Source: JBBTDV01 sp038042605
Lineage (GTDB): Bacteria > Bdellovibrionota > UBA1018
Direction: 5' to 3'
Assembly (NCBI GenBank): GCA_964358645.1
Contig: CAYHPW010000003.1
Span: forward strand, 26,750 to 90,749
DNA length: 64,000 nucleotides
Positions 25,838 through 35,425 of the stretch are shown here, in pieces. The stretch's first letter is position 1. Every line of letters begins with the position of its first letter. The position numbers and the translations under genes were made by a program. The notes beneath the pieces are model-generated. The model was not told the origin of the DNA. It made no database searches and saw nothing but the letters and a program-made list of their open reading frames with translations.

Positions 25838-26765
25838 TGCTGCTTAAGAAGTTCTTTAGATCTTCGGGCAGTTCTGACGTAAATTCGAGTTCCATGTGGG
25901 TAGCTGGATGCTTAAATCTGATTGCCGTTGCGTGCAGTGCATGCCTTGGCAGGAGAAGGCGATCCGTATGCCCGTATAATTTATCCCCTACTATAGGGTA
26001 GCCAGCATGTTCCAGATGAACGCGTATCTGGTGCTGGCGTCCGGTTTTAGGCAGGCACTCAAGGAGCGAGAACTCCCCATGCTTTGAAATCCTGGTGAAT
26101 GACGTTACAGCTGGCATGCTCCCGTCGCTTTCTGGCGTGGTCATCATTTTTACTGATATCTTGGAGTTTATGTCACGTTTTATAGCTGCATCTATTATGA
26201 AACTTTCTGGTGTGATCCCACATGCTATCGCCAGATAGCGTTTGAAAGTTGTCCTGCCAGCAAACTGGCTCACTAGTTCTGCGCAGGCTTCCTTATTTTT
26301 GGCTAGCACCAAAATGCCGCTGGTCTCCTTGTCTATCCGGTGGGCCAAGAAGAAATTACCGCCATGTGTCTGTAAATGTACAAGTAGAGTATTAAAGAAA
26401 AAACGCCCAGCCGGATGCACAGGCAGGTTCGCTGGCTTGTTTATAACAAGGATGCTTTCGTCTTCGAAGATCACTTTGTAATCAAATGATACGTCTGGTT
26501 CCGTCTTGCGCTTGGAGACCACAAGAACTTCATCCCCCGGCAGGAGCTGTATGCTTGGTTTTAGCCGCCCTAGCTGGTAATGCGAGCCCTGGTTACGCTT
26601 CAGTATCACTGACCCGTCGTCTATCGCATGTTTTAGCTGCTCGCGTGAGCGCCTAGCGTATTTTGATTTAAGGAATGCATCCAGGCGTAATCCCGAGCAT
26701 GCATGATCCACTAGGTGGCTTACGGAATAACTATCCTGTGTAAGTGCCTGGCTTTGTTGGTTCAT
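25806..26765 (-). CDS. RluA-family pseudouridine synthase
   Basis: 319 residues. An N-terminal S4-like RNA-binding segment (RLDAFLKSKYARRSREQLK) is followed by the RluA catalytic motif AHRIDKETSGILVLAK with the active aspartate, and by the family marker KTGRQHQIRVHLEHAGYPIVGDKLYG. It isomerises uridine in rRNA or tRNA; the exact site (RluC, RluD or other) cannot be told. It is the last gene of the minus-strand series after prkA, 36 bases downstream. Confidence 0.92.
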   Translation of the reverse strand: MNQQSQALTQDSYSVSHLVDHACSGLRLDAFLKSKYARRSREQLKHAIDDGSVILKRNQGSHYQLGRLKPSIQLLPGDEVLVVSKRKTEPDVSFDYKVIFEDESILVINKPANLPVHPAGRFFFNTLLVHLQTHGGNFFLAHRIDKETSGILVLAKNKEACAELVSQFAGRTTFKRYLAIACGITPESFIIDAAIKRDINSKISVKMMTTPESDGSMPAVTSFTRISKHGEFSLLECLPKTGRQHQIRVHLEHAGYPIVGDKLYGHTDRLLLPRHALHATAIRFKHPATHMELEFTSELPEDLKNFLSSISAAHATYHQ

Positions 26766-26801
26766 GTGTAGTGGCTTGGTACCTCTGTTTAATATTTCTG
26801 G

Positions 26802-29063
26802 CTAATATTTTTGGCGCATCAAAAACGTGATGACTTCTTTAGCACATTTTTCACAGTATCCAAGCCGCGATTTCATGTTGTTCATTGTGTTTCTTGCCAG
26901 TATACCGCCTTCTGAAGTGGGGTCATCGTCGTCGGTGTCGTAAACTAGCACGGCATCATGCATTTGTGTCAGGCGGGCTTTTTGATCCTCGAAATAGTGG
27001 TTTTCAAGTTTTTTCCAGAAATCAGTGAAGACCTTCGCGTAGACCACCTGCTCCTTTGGGTGGTCAAGCGACCATGCGCCGATTTGTGAGATGATATTCT
27101 GTCTGAAGGCGTCTTTTTCCACCGCTCCATCCGGGGCACCAACTATTTTTTCAAATTCCTCGATGAGCGTGATGTCGGGGTCCTCCAGTTTTCCAGTCAT
27201 CTGATTTTTTATTTTTTCCTTTTTAAGCACTAATGAGATGTTTTGAATGTATCTCTTTAAGAAGTTCTCCCACTGTGTGAAGTCGTAAATCCCCATGCAG
27301 TCACGCACTTCGCGGTCAATGATGCTTATGTATTCGCTGCGTACGATGTTAATAAATTCAGTCACGTCGTGGAAGCCGTCTTTCACATCCTGCTTCAGAA
27401 ACTCATACTCGGTGACGCGCTTTACGAATTCTTCTATTTCCCTGAGGATCGACAATGGGGATAGGCATGAGTAATCTGGGTTCTGTGCCGCCTCGAAAAG
27501 AAGTGACTTCACTTCACGAGCCGAAGCCCCGATGCGTCCTTCGTAGTATGGGACATTTAAATATTCATCTTTTAACTTTTTTAAGTTTGCACGAAGAAGT
27601 TTACGGTCCTCAGCGGAAAGCCCAGAGGACAATTCTCCGTTGTCATAAAGACGAGCCTTTTCTAGCGGGGTCATGTTGGAGACTATGGAATTCACGCTTG
27701 GAGGATAGTTTATGCTGTTTGGTTTTTTTAACCTGGTAAGGATTGCCCAAAGTGAAACTGCCCAGCCGGCATGAGGCGCTATGTGTTTTTCGCCTGAAAA
27801 CTGCTGGATTTGCGAATCATAGATTTCACGCTCGTCGGTGATTGAAAGAAGATATGGCACGCGCACTAGTTCGATGCGCGCCTTGAAGCTTGTGAAATCA
27901 GGGAACTCCTTGAATGAGTCAAGCTGGATCTCGTTCGTTGATCCCAGCATGACCACGTCAAAATGAGCTATGGTCGAGCCTACGTTGACTGAGCCTGTTT
28001 CGCATGCCCCGAGCAGGTATTTAAACGAGTCAACCGGTCGCTTCAAAAGATCGCTGTATTCTATCAGCCCGCGGTTTCCGTCCACCAGGTCACCGGTGAG
28101 CGTGAAGAGGTTTATGCTCAGCAGAGACGCTGGAAGGGACATGATGCTCTTGTTGTATGTCAGTAGCTGGTACTGGGCGTCCACGTGGAGTTGTGGTTCT
28201 ATGGTGACGAGCCCCGTCCGGTAGCGGCGGGCGAAATAAAGGCGTTCAACCTGGGTGTGCATAAGGATCTTGCGCAGATCACCGCCATTTGCGACCAGGA
28301 GCGCTTCGAATATTTCCTTGCACCTGTGGCATAGATCGCCCTTAGTCAGATAGTTAGGCAGATGGTCCCAAAGTTCTGCCACTTTGGCCTCTCCAATTAG
28401 TTTTTCAAGGAAGTGCCTTCGGTGTTCCTGCGGAATTATGAGGAATGGGTGGTCGTTCAGATCGCATGGGATACGCGCGGCCACGTCTTCGTCAGGCAGT
28501 TTCGCGTATGTTTGCAGTGTTTCTTTCGGCGTGGAATACGGACCTATGCCAAGACTGCTTTTAGTGTAACGTTCGACCGGAAATATCCAGTTGAACATAT
28601 AAGCCGCTCCATCGCTTTCATGCGAATATTTTTCGATGCCGCTCATAATCGAATGTATGATTGATGTTTTGGCGCTTCCGTTCGGTCCGTGAAGGAGGAT
28701 CAGTTTATTGTTATGTTTTTGCTGATGGAAGGTTTGCAGGACGCGGTAAATATGGTGTTGCGTGGTCTCGTTGCCAACTACTTTGGGGGCGATTCCGTCT
28801 ATGGGCCAGTCAAAGATCCTGAAGCGCTGGGGTGATACCGCAGCGTCTTGTACCTGTGGTGAATATTTGCCGAAAAAATCCATCATGTCTGTTATGTACC
28901 GCGCTGATCCGCGAAGTTGTTTTTCAGGTTGCTCAGATAGGAGTGCGAGATATTCGTCGAAGGATAGGATTCTTTTGTTTGATTCGAATTCTTTTTTCAC
29001 CACCCGGTCTATTATTCCTACGACTTCCTGCACAGATGGCTTAGGAGTGTGCGCGTTTGCCAT
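26802..29063 (-). CDS. prkA: PrkA serine protein kinase / AAA-type protein
   Basis: 753 residues, longer than the usual 630-650 of PrkA. The N-terminal part has the family feature FDEYLALL and RGSARYITDMMDFFG, then the P-loop LLHGPNGSAKTSIIHSIM near residue 127. Further on are family stretches such as DLCHRCKEIFEALL with a CxxC. PrkA proteins couple an AAA domain to a kinase-like domain and act in stress, nitrogen starvation or sporulation responses. In most bacteria prkA is next to yeaH and spoVR genes. Here it overlaps the end of a nucleotidase gene and ends an efflux operon, which is unusual. The C-terminus has CEKCAKEV, a possible metal site. Confidence 0.85.
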   Translation of the reverse strand: MANAHTPKPSVQEVVGIIDRVVKKEFESNKRILSFDEYLALLSEQPEKQLRGSARYITDMMDFFGKYSPQVQDAAVSPQRFRIFDWPIDGIAPKVVGNETTQHHIYRVLQTFHQQKHNNKLILLHGPNGSAKTSIIHSIMSGIEKYSHESDGAAYMFNWIFPVERYTKSSLGIGPYSTPKETLQTYAKLPDEDVAARIPCDLNDHPFLIIPQEHRRHFLEKLIGEAKVAELWDHLPNYLTKGDLCHRCKEIFEALLVANGGDLRKILMHTQVERLYFARRYRTGLVTIEPQLHVDAQYQLLTYNKSIMSLPASLLSINLFTLTGDLVDGNRGLIEYSDLLKRPVDSFKYLLGACETGSVNVGSTIAHFDVVMLGSTNEIQLDSFKEFPDFTSFKARIELVRVPYLLSITDEREIYDSQIQQFSGEKHIAPHAGWAVSLWAILTRLKKPNSINYPPSVNSIVSNMTPLEKARLYDNGELSSGLSAEDRKLLRANLKKLKDEYLNVPYYEGRIGASAREVKSLLFEAAQNPDYSCLSPLSILREIEEFVKRVTEYEFLKQDVKDGFHDVTEFINIVRSEYISIIDREVRDCMGIYDFTQWENFLKRYIQNISLVLKKEKIKNQMTGKLEDPDITLIEEFEKIVGAPDGAVEKDAFRQNIISQIGAWSLDHPKEQVVYAKVFTDFWKKLENHYFEDQKARLTQMHDAVLVYDTDDDDPTSEGGILARNTMNNMKSRLGYCEKCAKEVITFLMRQKY

Positions 29064-30966
29064 ATCGCCTGCCTTTTCTCTTGTATGATTTTTTTATGGT
29101 TTTTGATGTTTTTAAAATCAGCCTGGCGTCGCTTTTCAAGATAAGTGGATTTTCCTCAGTATTGATAGCGGAAGTTTTTGAAAGGTGTTTGATGTAATTG
29201 ACTATCGCGTCCCGCATCAAAATGCCGGAGTCCATTTTTATCTGAGCTTTATGAAGCTTGTTCATGAACCAAGCCATGTCATCGCCGCCTGCTGCTAAAA
29301 AATCAGGTAACGCTACTGAGTAAGTGGCTTTGTCTTTAATTGGTTTTCCGTTATCGAGTTTGACGGTCAACAGGCGGTTAACTTCCCATGGTTCTACTTT
29401 TTCGTTATTGTCCAAATCTATGGCTGCGGCATCTTGTTTTGGATCTATAACGGTTAGTCTTAATCCAGAGACTGGATGAAAACCCCGAGCACCGCTTTCC
29501 ATTATCTGTAATAACAACCTAAGCTCAGATCCGCTGAGTTTCAGGATGGAGATGGCGTTTTCAAACGGAAAGGTGCGGAAAACCGCGCCATATGTGATTG
29601 CACCAGCTTCAATAGGCGCTCTGATCCCGCCGGCGTTTACTATGCTTGCATCGGTGCCGGCAGCTTCGCGTATTGCATCTGCTATGAGATTGCCGAGTTC
29701 CGATTCCTCAAACCTTTGATGCTCGATTGGCCTTGCGGCCTGGCCTATTACTTCGCTTTTAACCACGGAGGTTTTTTGGAAGAGAGGTTCAAGCATATTA
29801 AGCACTGCATGGTCAGGTTTGATCTGTTTTTTGTGGAATTCTGCATTCACTAATGGCCCGCGCCCGTTTCGCGGTGGCTGGCGCATTCCGTTGCAGTCGT
29901 TCTGGTTTTTAAATACCTTTCTGCAAATCGGAACGGGCCCTTCGATTAGTGTTTTTTCCGTAAGGAGTTTTCCTCCGCTTAAATCATAAGTCAGATATAT
30001 TATGTTGATATATTGCCCGAACGCCCCAGCTTGTACAACTGGTGTCCCTGCGATCCATTGGTGAATAATCTGGTGTGAATGGCCGCTTATGACGGCGTCA
30101 ACAGCTCCCTGTGGAAGTTCGTTCATTAATTCTACAAGTTCGTCATTTGGACCGCACTCACCTTGCTGGTCGGTTGGTCGTCTTATCAGGTGAGTTTGTG
30201 GCAGCCGGCCGGGTGAGCATTTCAGCCCAACATGGGCCAGTACTATAACGACCTGTGCTCCTGCTTCGCGCGCGGCTTTGGCTGATGAAAGCGTAGCGGC
30301 TTTGAGGTCAGTGAAGTCCAAGTCAGCCACATTGCTTGGACGCGTGGTAGATGGCGTGTCGGTAGTGGTAAGTCCGATCACGCCAACTCGTAATTTGCCG
30401 ACCGGTAAAACAACATATGGCTGCAGGTTCGGAAGGGCTGCTGGTTTTTTTGTTTTCTTCTCAAATATGTTGGCGCTTAAGTATGGATATGTTGCTTCTG
30501 ACATTCTTGCTTTCAGTGCTCCAAGGATGTCTGTTTGTGATTGGTGTTCAGGGCCGAAGTCAAATTCGTGATTTCCTATCGCTGCTGCGTGAAGCCCTGC
30601 AAGGTTGAAGAAGCGCACCATCGGGGCTCCCTTCTCCGAGTTGCTCTCAATTGAACCTTGGAATTCGTCCCCGGCGTCAAGCCACAGCAGGCGTGGGCCG
30701 AACTCTGAGCGCAATATGTTCGCATATGCTGCGAGGACGGCAGCACCGCCGACTTCGTATTCTATGCTGGCGGAGTCTTCGTCTTTTTCGCGCGACTTCA
30801 TTTGTTGTGGGGCTATGGCGCCGTGCAGGTCGTTGGTGCCAAGTATTGCGATGGTTTCTAAATTAGCTGAATCACCGGCATGATGGCTTGCTGTCCCGCA
30901 GCCCCCGGTGCCAGCGATGATTGCAAACAGGCTTAGATATGTAAGAGATATTGTCTTTGTTCGCAT
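29041..30966 (-). CDS. 5'-nucleotidase / UshA-family lipoprotein
   Basis: The start at ATG 30966 gives a lipoprotein signal MRTKTISLTYLSLFAIIAG with lipobox GTGGC, and AAGG sits just upstream; an ATG at 31026 overlapping the permease stop is in frame. The product of about 641 residues has LGTNDLHGAIAP, LDAGDEFQGS, GNHEFDFG and SGHSHQI in the phosphoesterase domain, and NAGGIRAPIEAGAITYGAVF in the C-terminal nucleotidase domain. It is a paralogue of the gene at 23912. Between its domains a cysteine-bearing insert (CRKVFKNQNDCNGMRQ) is present. It is within the TolC/MFP/ABC operon and its end overlaps prkA by 23 bases. Confidence 0.88.
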   Translation of the reverse strand: MRTKTISLTYLSLFAIIAGTGGCGTASHHAGDSANLETIAILGTNDLHGAIAPQQMKSREKDEDSASIEYEVGGAAVLAAYANILRSEFGPRLLWLDAGDEFQGSIESNSEKGAPMVRFFNLAGLHAAAIGNHEFDFGPEHQSQTDILGALKARMSEATYPYLSANIFEKKTKKPAALPNLQPYVVLPVGKLRVGVIGLTTTDTPSTTRPSNVADLDFTDLKAATLSSAKAAREAGAQVVIVLAHVGLKCSPGRLPQTHLIRRPTDQQGECGPNDELVELMNELPQGAVDAVISGHSHQIIHQWIAGTPVVQAGAFGQYINIIYLTYDLSGGKLLTEKTLIEGPVPICRKVFKNQNDCNGMRQPPRNGRGPLVNAEFHKKQIKPDHAVLNMLEPLFQKTSVVKSEVIGQAARPIEHQRFEESELGNLIADAIREAAGTDASIVNAGGIRAPIEAGAITYGAVFRTFPFENAISILKLSGSELRLLLQIMESGARGFHPVSGLRLTVIDPKQDAAAIDLDNNEKVEPWEVNRLLTVKLDNGKPIKDKATYSVALPDFLAAGGDDMAWFMNKLHKAQIKMDSGILMRDAIVNYIKHLSKTSAINTEENPLILKSDARLILKTSKTIKKSYKRKGRRYGKRAHS

Positions 30967-31018
30967 AATGGCCTTATATCCTGCCGCAGTTTTGACAAAT
31001 ATCAAATTGAAATTGTTG

Positions 31019-32227
31019 TCACTCATATCTCAGCGCTTCTATCGTCTCGAGCATTGATGCACGCCTGGCTGGCCATACGCCAAACAGGACTCCTGTGAGC
31101 ACGGACAGCAGAAACGCTGGTGGCAGAATCCAGGCTGGGGCGCGCATGTCAAACGATCCTGCAAGTAGTGAAATGATCTGTGTGATCAGCACGGAACCCG
31201 CAATCCCTGTTGCCCCGCCGGCCATAGCAAGCACCATCGCTTCGGCGAGGAATTGCGCTAGTATGTCTCGTCTTCTTGCGCCAACTGCGCGCCGGATACC
31301 GATCTCGCGCGTCCTTTCAGTGACGCTGACTAGCATGATGTTCATTATACCAATCCCGCCGACGATCATCGAGATCATGGCTATGCCGGCCAGGACGTAA
31401 GTCAACATCCCTAGTATCGTGTTCATTGTCGCAAGCATTGAAACTTGCGTGACGATGGTGAAGTCATCGTTCCCGGCGTGTCGTTGTTTTAGTATTGATT
31501 TGATTTCCTCCACCGCGTCTTCGAGCGCTACCAGTGACTTTGCTTTTGCGCGTATACCAAAGAGCTTGTCCTCGTTGAAAATCCTCATGGCGGATTTCGT
31601 CGGTATGATGACGATGTTGTCAAGGTTGAAGCCCAGCTTCTCGCCGCTTTTTTCAAGCACGCCAGTCACCCTGTGCTCGCTTTCCATGATGCGGATGAGA
31701 CGCCCTAGCGGATTCTCGTCGCCGAAGAAATTCTTTGAAACTTTGTTGCCCAAGATGACAAGGCGCCGTCCGGTTTCCGCTTCTTCGCGCGCAAAATATT
31801 GTCCCTGTTCAACTGGTATATTGAAAATCTGGCCAAGCTTTTCGCTTGCTCCAAGTATCTGTGCATTCAAAATCTTGTTTTCGTGCTTTAGGGTGCCAGC
31901 CCCAAATAGCACGCCGGTCACAGCCTCGAGGTTCAATGCCTGCTTTTCAAGCGCGTCAGCATCGGCGAGCGTTAGCGGGCGCTGTGAACTGCCAATGGGC
32001 GGCCCGAAGCTGGTGCGTGAATCCGTTCGCCCGGGTTGTATCACGATGAGATTCGTGCCCAGTCCCTGAAACTCCGAGGTAACGTAATTCTTGGCACCGT
32101 TGCCGATTGACACTAGTAGCACCACGGCGCCGACGCCGATTATCATCCCAAGCATCGTGAGGATTGATCTAAGTTTGTTTACATAAAGAGCTTCGAACGC
32201 CAGAAGGATGATTTCACGCAGTGGCAT
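31019..32227 (-). CDS. MacB/FtsX-type ABC transporter permease
   Basis: 402 residues with an N-terminal TM helix (SILTMLGMIIGVGAVVLLV), a long periplasmic domain, and three C-terminal TM helices, which is the MacB core pattern. The phrase ERTREIGIRRAVGARRRDIL before the second helix is typical of the family. MacB-type systems drive export of substrates from the periplasm through TolC. Here the permease is separate from its ATPase, whose gene it overlaps by 14 bases. Confidence 0.93.
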   Translation of the reverse strand: MPLREIILLAFEALYVNKLRSILTMLGMIIGVGAVVLLVSIGNGAKNYVTSEFQGLGTNLIVIQPGRTDSRTSFGPPIGSSQRPLTLADADALEKQALNLEAVTGVLFGAGTLKHENKILNAQILGASEKLGQIFNIPVEQGQYFAREEAETGRRLVILGNKVSKNFFGDENPLGRLIRIMESEHRVTGVLEKSGEKLGFNLDNIVIIPTKSAMRIFNEDKLFGIRAKAKSLVALEDAVEEIKSILKQRHAGNDDFTIVTQVSMLATMNTILGMLTYVLAGIAMISMIVGGIGIMNIMLVSVTERTREIGIRRAVGARRRDILAQFLAEAMVLAMAGGATGIAGSVLITQIISLLAGSFDMRAPAWILPPAFLLSVLTGVLFGVWPARRASMLETIEALRYE

Positions 32228-32915
32228 GCTGGTCTCCGACTATCTTGCCGTCACGTATGGTTATAACCCTCTCCGCTACGGTGGCTATCTCCTGCTCATG
32301 CGTGACGATGATAAGCGTAGTGCCGGCAGAGTTCAGTTTTTTAAAAAGCGCGAGGATTTCGGCTCCGGTCTTTGAGTCAAGATTCCCCGTGGGTTCGTCG
32401 GCGAAAAGTATGCTTGGCTTGTTAACGATGGACCTGGCGATCGCTACCCGCTGTCTTTGGCCGCCGGAAAGTTCATTAGGTTTGTGGTGCATCCTGTCCT
32501 TTAGGCCTACTTGTTCAATCGCCTCAAGCGCTAGTTGGCGGATGTTTTTTTTTGAATAAGAACGGTCGTAGCTGGCTGAGTACACGAGTGGCATCTCGAC
32601 GTTGCGAAGCGCGGATGCGCGTGGCAGAAGGTTGAATGTCTGAAACACGAAACCGATTTTTTTATTCCTTAGATTTGCTCTATCATTATCACTCATCGTG
32701 TGCACCGGTATTTCATCGAGGAGGTAAGAGCCTGAATCCGGCATGTCTAGAAGGCCGAGGATATTCATTAGCGTGCTTTTGCCGCTCCCTGACGGCCCGA
32801 TGATGGACATGAATTCACCCTGCTTAACTGAAATGGATATGTTATCGAGCGCTCGTATCAGCTCAGTACCCATTTTGAATGTTTTTTTTATACCTTGTAG
32901 CTCTATCAAGGCCAT
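32214..32915 (-). CDS. ABC transporter ATPase, MacB/LolD type
   Basis: 233 residues. Walker A GPSGSGKST, Q-loop region FVFQTFNLLPRASAL, signature LSGGQRQRVAIARSI, Walker B ILFADEPTGNLD and the switch VTHEQE are all present. It powers the adjacent permease. It overlaps the membrane fusion protein gene by ten bases and the permease by fourteen. Confidence 0.95.
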   Translation of the reverse strand: MALIELQGIKKTFKMGTELIRALDNISISVKQGEFMSIIGPSGSGKSTLMNILGLLDMPDSGSYLLDEIPVHTMSDNDRANLRNKKIGFVFQTFNLLPRASALRNVEMPLVYSASYDRSYSKKNIRQLALEAIEQVGLKDRMHHKPNELSGGQRQRVAIARSIVNKPSILFADEPTGNLDSKTGAEILALFKKLNSAGTTLIIVTHEQEIATVAERVITIRDGKIVGDQHATA

Positions 32916-33922
32916 GGCTGTATCTCTATGTTTGCCCTCAAGCCATCCTTGATAGCTGCATCCCCTGGCAATACAACGATATCACCTTGTGAAATCCCGG
33001 AAACGATCTCGCTTCTCTCATAATTTCCGATACCGCGCGTGACTGGTGTTTTTCTGATACGGCCTTTTATGTACCTAAACACATATCTCTGCTCGCCCAT
33101 CCCAAGAACGGCGCGTGATGGAATGGCAAGGGTGCTGTCCTTTGAGTCTGTGATGATTTCTATTTCAGCCGATGCGCCCACCGGTATGAGGTGAGTGTTG
33201 TCTAGTATCCCAAGCTCAACCTCCGCCGTGCGTTCCTGTTCTTTTGTGGAATTCACATACGGCACGACACGATCTACGATTGCCGGAAGGGGAGTGGAGC
33301 TTACGGCGCTGATCTTTGCCTTGGCTTGCAGGCCTGGTTTAACGCGTGATAAGTCCGTCTCATCGATTTCGCCTTTGATAAGACGTGTCTCCTGGTCCAC
33401 CAGCCTTATCGGTGGTTTTTCCGGAGAGGGTGGAATTTGCGATAGCTCACCGACATGCAGGTTGACATCAGTTACTGCGCCGTCGAAAGGGGCTCGTATC
33501 AAAGTTTTATCAATATTTGCACGCGCGACCTCATGTGCGTTGCGGGCTTGGTCAAGGTTTGAGCGGGAAGTCAGGCCTTCTGTGAACAGCTCCTCCGCGC
33601 GCTTTAGTTCCTTGGCGGCATTTTCAAGTGCGAGGGCAAGTTCGCGGTTTTCAAGCTTCGCCAGTAGCTGGTTTTTACGCACTGTTTGACCTGCATTTAT
33701 GAGAACAGCCTCGACCCTGCCAATGGTGTTGAAAGTCAGGACCGCTTGATTTCTAGCCTCAACGGTTCCTGTGGTTGTGGTTGAAATGGTGGTTTCAACA
33801 CGCGTATTCACGGCTTTCACTCCTTTTAACTGAAGGGCTTTTTGGCAGCCGCTTCCAAAAATGAGTATGGTGACGAGCATGGCAATCATGAGCATTGAAT
33901 AAATGATAAATTTTCGTGTCAT
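32906..33922 (-). CDS. Periplasmic membrane fusion protein (HlyD/MacA family), lipoprotein
   Basis: 338 residues. The signal peptide ends at lipobox FGSGC, so it is probably lipid-anchored. Biotinyl-lipoyl-like halves (GRVEAVLINAGQTVRKNQLL and TLIRAPFDGAVTDVNLHVG) flank a short alpha-hairpin around LENAAKELKRAEELFTEGL. This is the adaptor linking an inner-membrane transporter to a TolC channel. It overlaps both operon neighbours, and its ATG overlaps the TolC-type stop by four bases. Confidence 0.92.
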   Translation of the reverse strand: MTRKFIIYSMLMIAMLVTILIFGSGCQKALQLKGVKAVNTRVETTISTTTTGTVEARNQAVLTFNTIGRVEAVLINAGQTVRKNQLLAKLENRELALALENAAKELKRAEELFTEGLTSRSNLDQARNAHEVARANIDKTLIRAPFDGAVTDVNLHVGELSQIPPSPEKPPIRLVDQETRLIKGEIDETDLSRVKPGLQAKAKISAVSSTPLPAIVDRVVPYVNSTKEQERTAEVELGILDNTHLIPVGASAEIEIITDSKDSTLAIPSRAVLGMGEQRYVFRYIKGRIRKTPVTRGIGNYERSEIVSGISQGDIVVLPGDAAIKDGLRANIEIQPWP

Positions 33923-35286
33923 TCTGTCTGCACCCCCAGGTTCCAGGCAAATTTTCTAAGAAGCACCGAAAGATTTATTTTTGTTTCCGCGAGAGTCACC
34001 TTGGCGTCAAGAAGGTCGTTTTGCGCTGCCTGTAGCTCAAGGAGGGTCGTCTTGCCGAGCCGGTAGCTGTTTTGTGAAAGGCGCACGAGTTCCTCGTTCT
34101 TGGCCAGGTTCAATGTGTGTGATTGAAGGGCTTTTTTCATTGCCATTATACGCGTGATATCCTCTTCTAATTCTGATTTGAGGTGCATGATGTCCGAATC
34201 TGTTTTGATGCGACTGACTTCGTTCATCCGGTTCTGTTCCTTTGTTGTGCTGAAAAGACTCCCTCCCGAAAAAATAGGTACCGAAAGAACAACGGATATG
34301 GAACGCGAGCGGTTATCAGGTGAAAATGCCTCGCCCCATGTTTGGGCCTGCTTGTTAATAGAACCTTGTAGGATGAGTTCAGGCCATTCCTGCACCGTGG
34401 CACTTCTGGCACGGCTGTCAGCCAGTGATTCGTTGCTTAGGTAATTTCTGTATAACGGACTTAAACGCGCTATCCGCTCGCCCATGCCGGCGATGTTTCC
34501 ATCAGCAATATACTGGTTTAGAATTTTAAACAGTTCCTCTATATTTGAAAACTCATTAATCGCGTCTTGAAAGGCGTCTTCGGAACTAATTTTTAAATCT
34601 TGTCTGTCGAGCCCTGCGTATTCAAACATCGCGGTAAGTGCCGCAGTGCTTTCCTGTTCTGCTGAAAGGGCTTTGGCTACAAGCGAGGACAAGTTGGCTT
34701 CGGCTCTCAGGACGTCGACCTTTGTCCTTTCGCCTAATTCAAAACGCAGTTTGGCTTCTTTCAGGCTGGTTTCAGCAAATTCGGTTGATTTCCCAAGAGA
34801 AAGAAATTTGTAGGTTTGGAAAAGGTAGGCCCCAAAAAGCGAACGCAGCTTCCATTGGACTTCGGATGTCTTGATATTAAGGTTTTCCTCAAAAAAAGAT
34901 TTTTCAGCATAAGCCTGCAGAAGCCCGGCATGGACCGACCTGCGGTATATCGGTACGTTGATATTAAGCGCCCAACGCGATAGCGAAACTTCAGTCGGTG
35001 TAAATGGCGTGGCAGAACCAAGTGACCCGCCCGTTAGGATGGAAAAATCCTGTATCCTTGATTGCGATAGCTGAACATCGGCGCGCGGGAGCCATCTTGT
35101 CCATGAAGTATAAAGCCCGGCTTGTTTTTGGCCCAGCGTTGCCTTCGCGCTACGGATATCTGGGGCGTTTTCTAGTGTATGTGTCCTGATGCGTGCGTAG
35201 ATTTCCGTTACAGGCCCGGCAAACGACGGAGTTGATGAGACTAAAACGATGATTACGGTAAATGCGGCGATGAGAACGCGGTACAT
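33919..35286 (-). CDS. TolC-family outer membrane efflux protein
   Basis: 455 residues with a signal peptide (MYRVLIAAFTVIIVLVSS). Two homologous halves with long coiled-coil helices are visible, for example FAETSLKEAKLRFELGERTK and RLSQNSYRLGKTTLLELQAA; the latter resembles the conserved motif of the second repeat. It forms the outer-membrane channel of the tripartite exporter encoded downstream. It is first in the series TolC, MFP, ATPase, permease, nucleotidase, PrkA, pseudouridine synthase. Transcription may come partly by read-through of the flagellin terminator, since only about 28 bases separate that T-run from the ATG. Confidence 0.9.
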   Translation of the reverse strand: MYRVLIAAFTVIIVLVSSTPSFAGPVTEIYARIRTHTLENAPDIRSAKATLGQKQAGLYTSWTRWLPRADVQLSQSRIQDFSILTGGSLGSATPFTPTEVSLSRWALNINVPIYRRSVHAGLLQAYAEKSFFEENLNIKTSEVQWKLRSLFGAYLFQTYKFLSLGKSTEFAETSLKEAKLRFELGERTKVDVLRAEANLSSLVAKALSAEQESTAALTAMFEYAGLDRQDLKISSEDAFQDAINEFSNIEELFKILNQYIADGNIAGMGERIARLSPLYRNYLSNESLADSRARSATVQEWPELILQGSINKQAQTWGEAFSPDNRSRSISVVLSVPIFSGGSLFSTTKEQNRMNEVSRIKTDSDIMHLKSELEEDITRIMAMKKALQSHTLNLAKNEELVRLSQNSYRLGKTTLLELQAAQNDLLDAKVTLAETKINLSVLLRKFAWNLGVQTE

Positions 35287-35315
35287 TCACTTTTACATAG
35301 CACGGCTGTCCGCTT

Positions 35316-35360
35316 AAAAAAACAAATCGGGGATCTTTCTTTCCTGAAAGACCCCCGATT
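35316..35360 (-). terminator. Rho-independent terminator of the flagellin gene
   Basis: On the minus strand AATCGGGGGTCTTTC pairs with GAAAGATCCCCGATT over 15 bases with one G-T wobble, loop AGGAAA, followed by TGTTTTTTT. It ends the flagellin transcript shortly before the TolC-type gene. Confidence 0.85.
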
Positions 35361-35425
35361 AATTGCGTACCTTAACCAACTTGTCGCCCCTGCTTGCGCA
35401 GGATGTTCTTTTCGACAGCCAGCGC

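Noticed and set aside
31419..32069. 216-residue plus-strand open frame
   Set aside because: Antisense to the MacB-type permease; Ser-rich composition from codon shadow.
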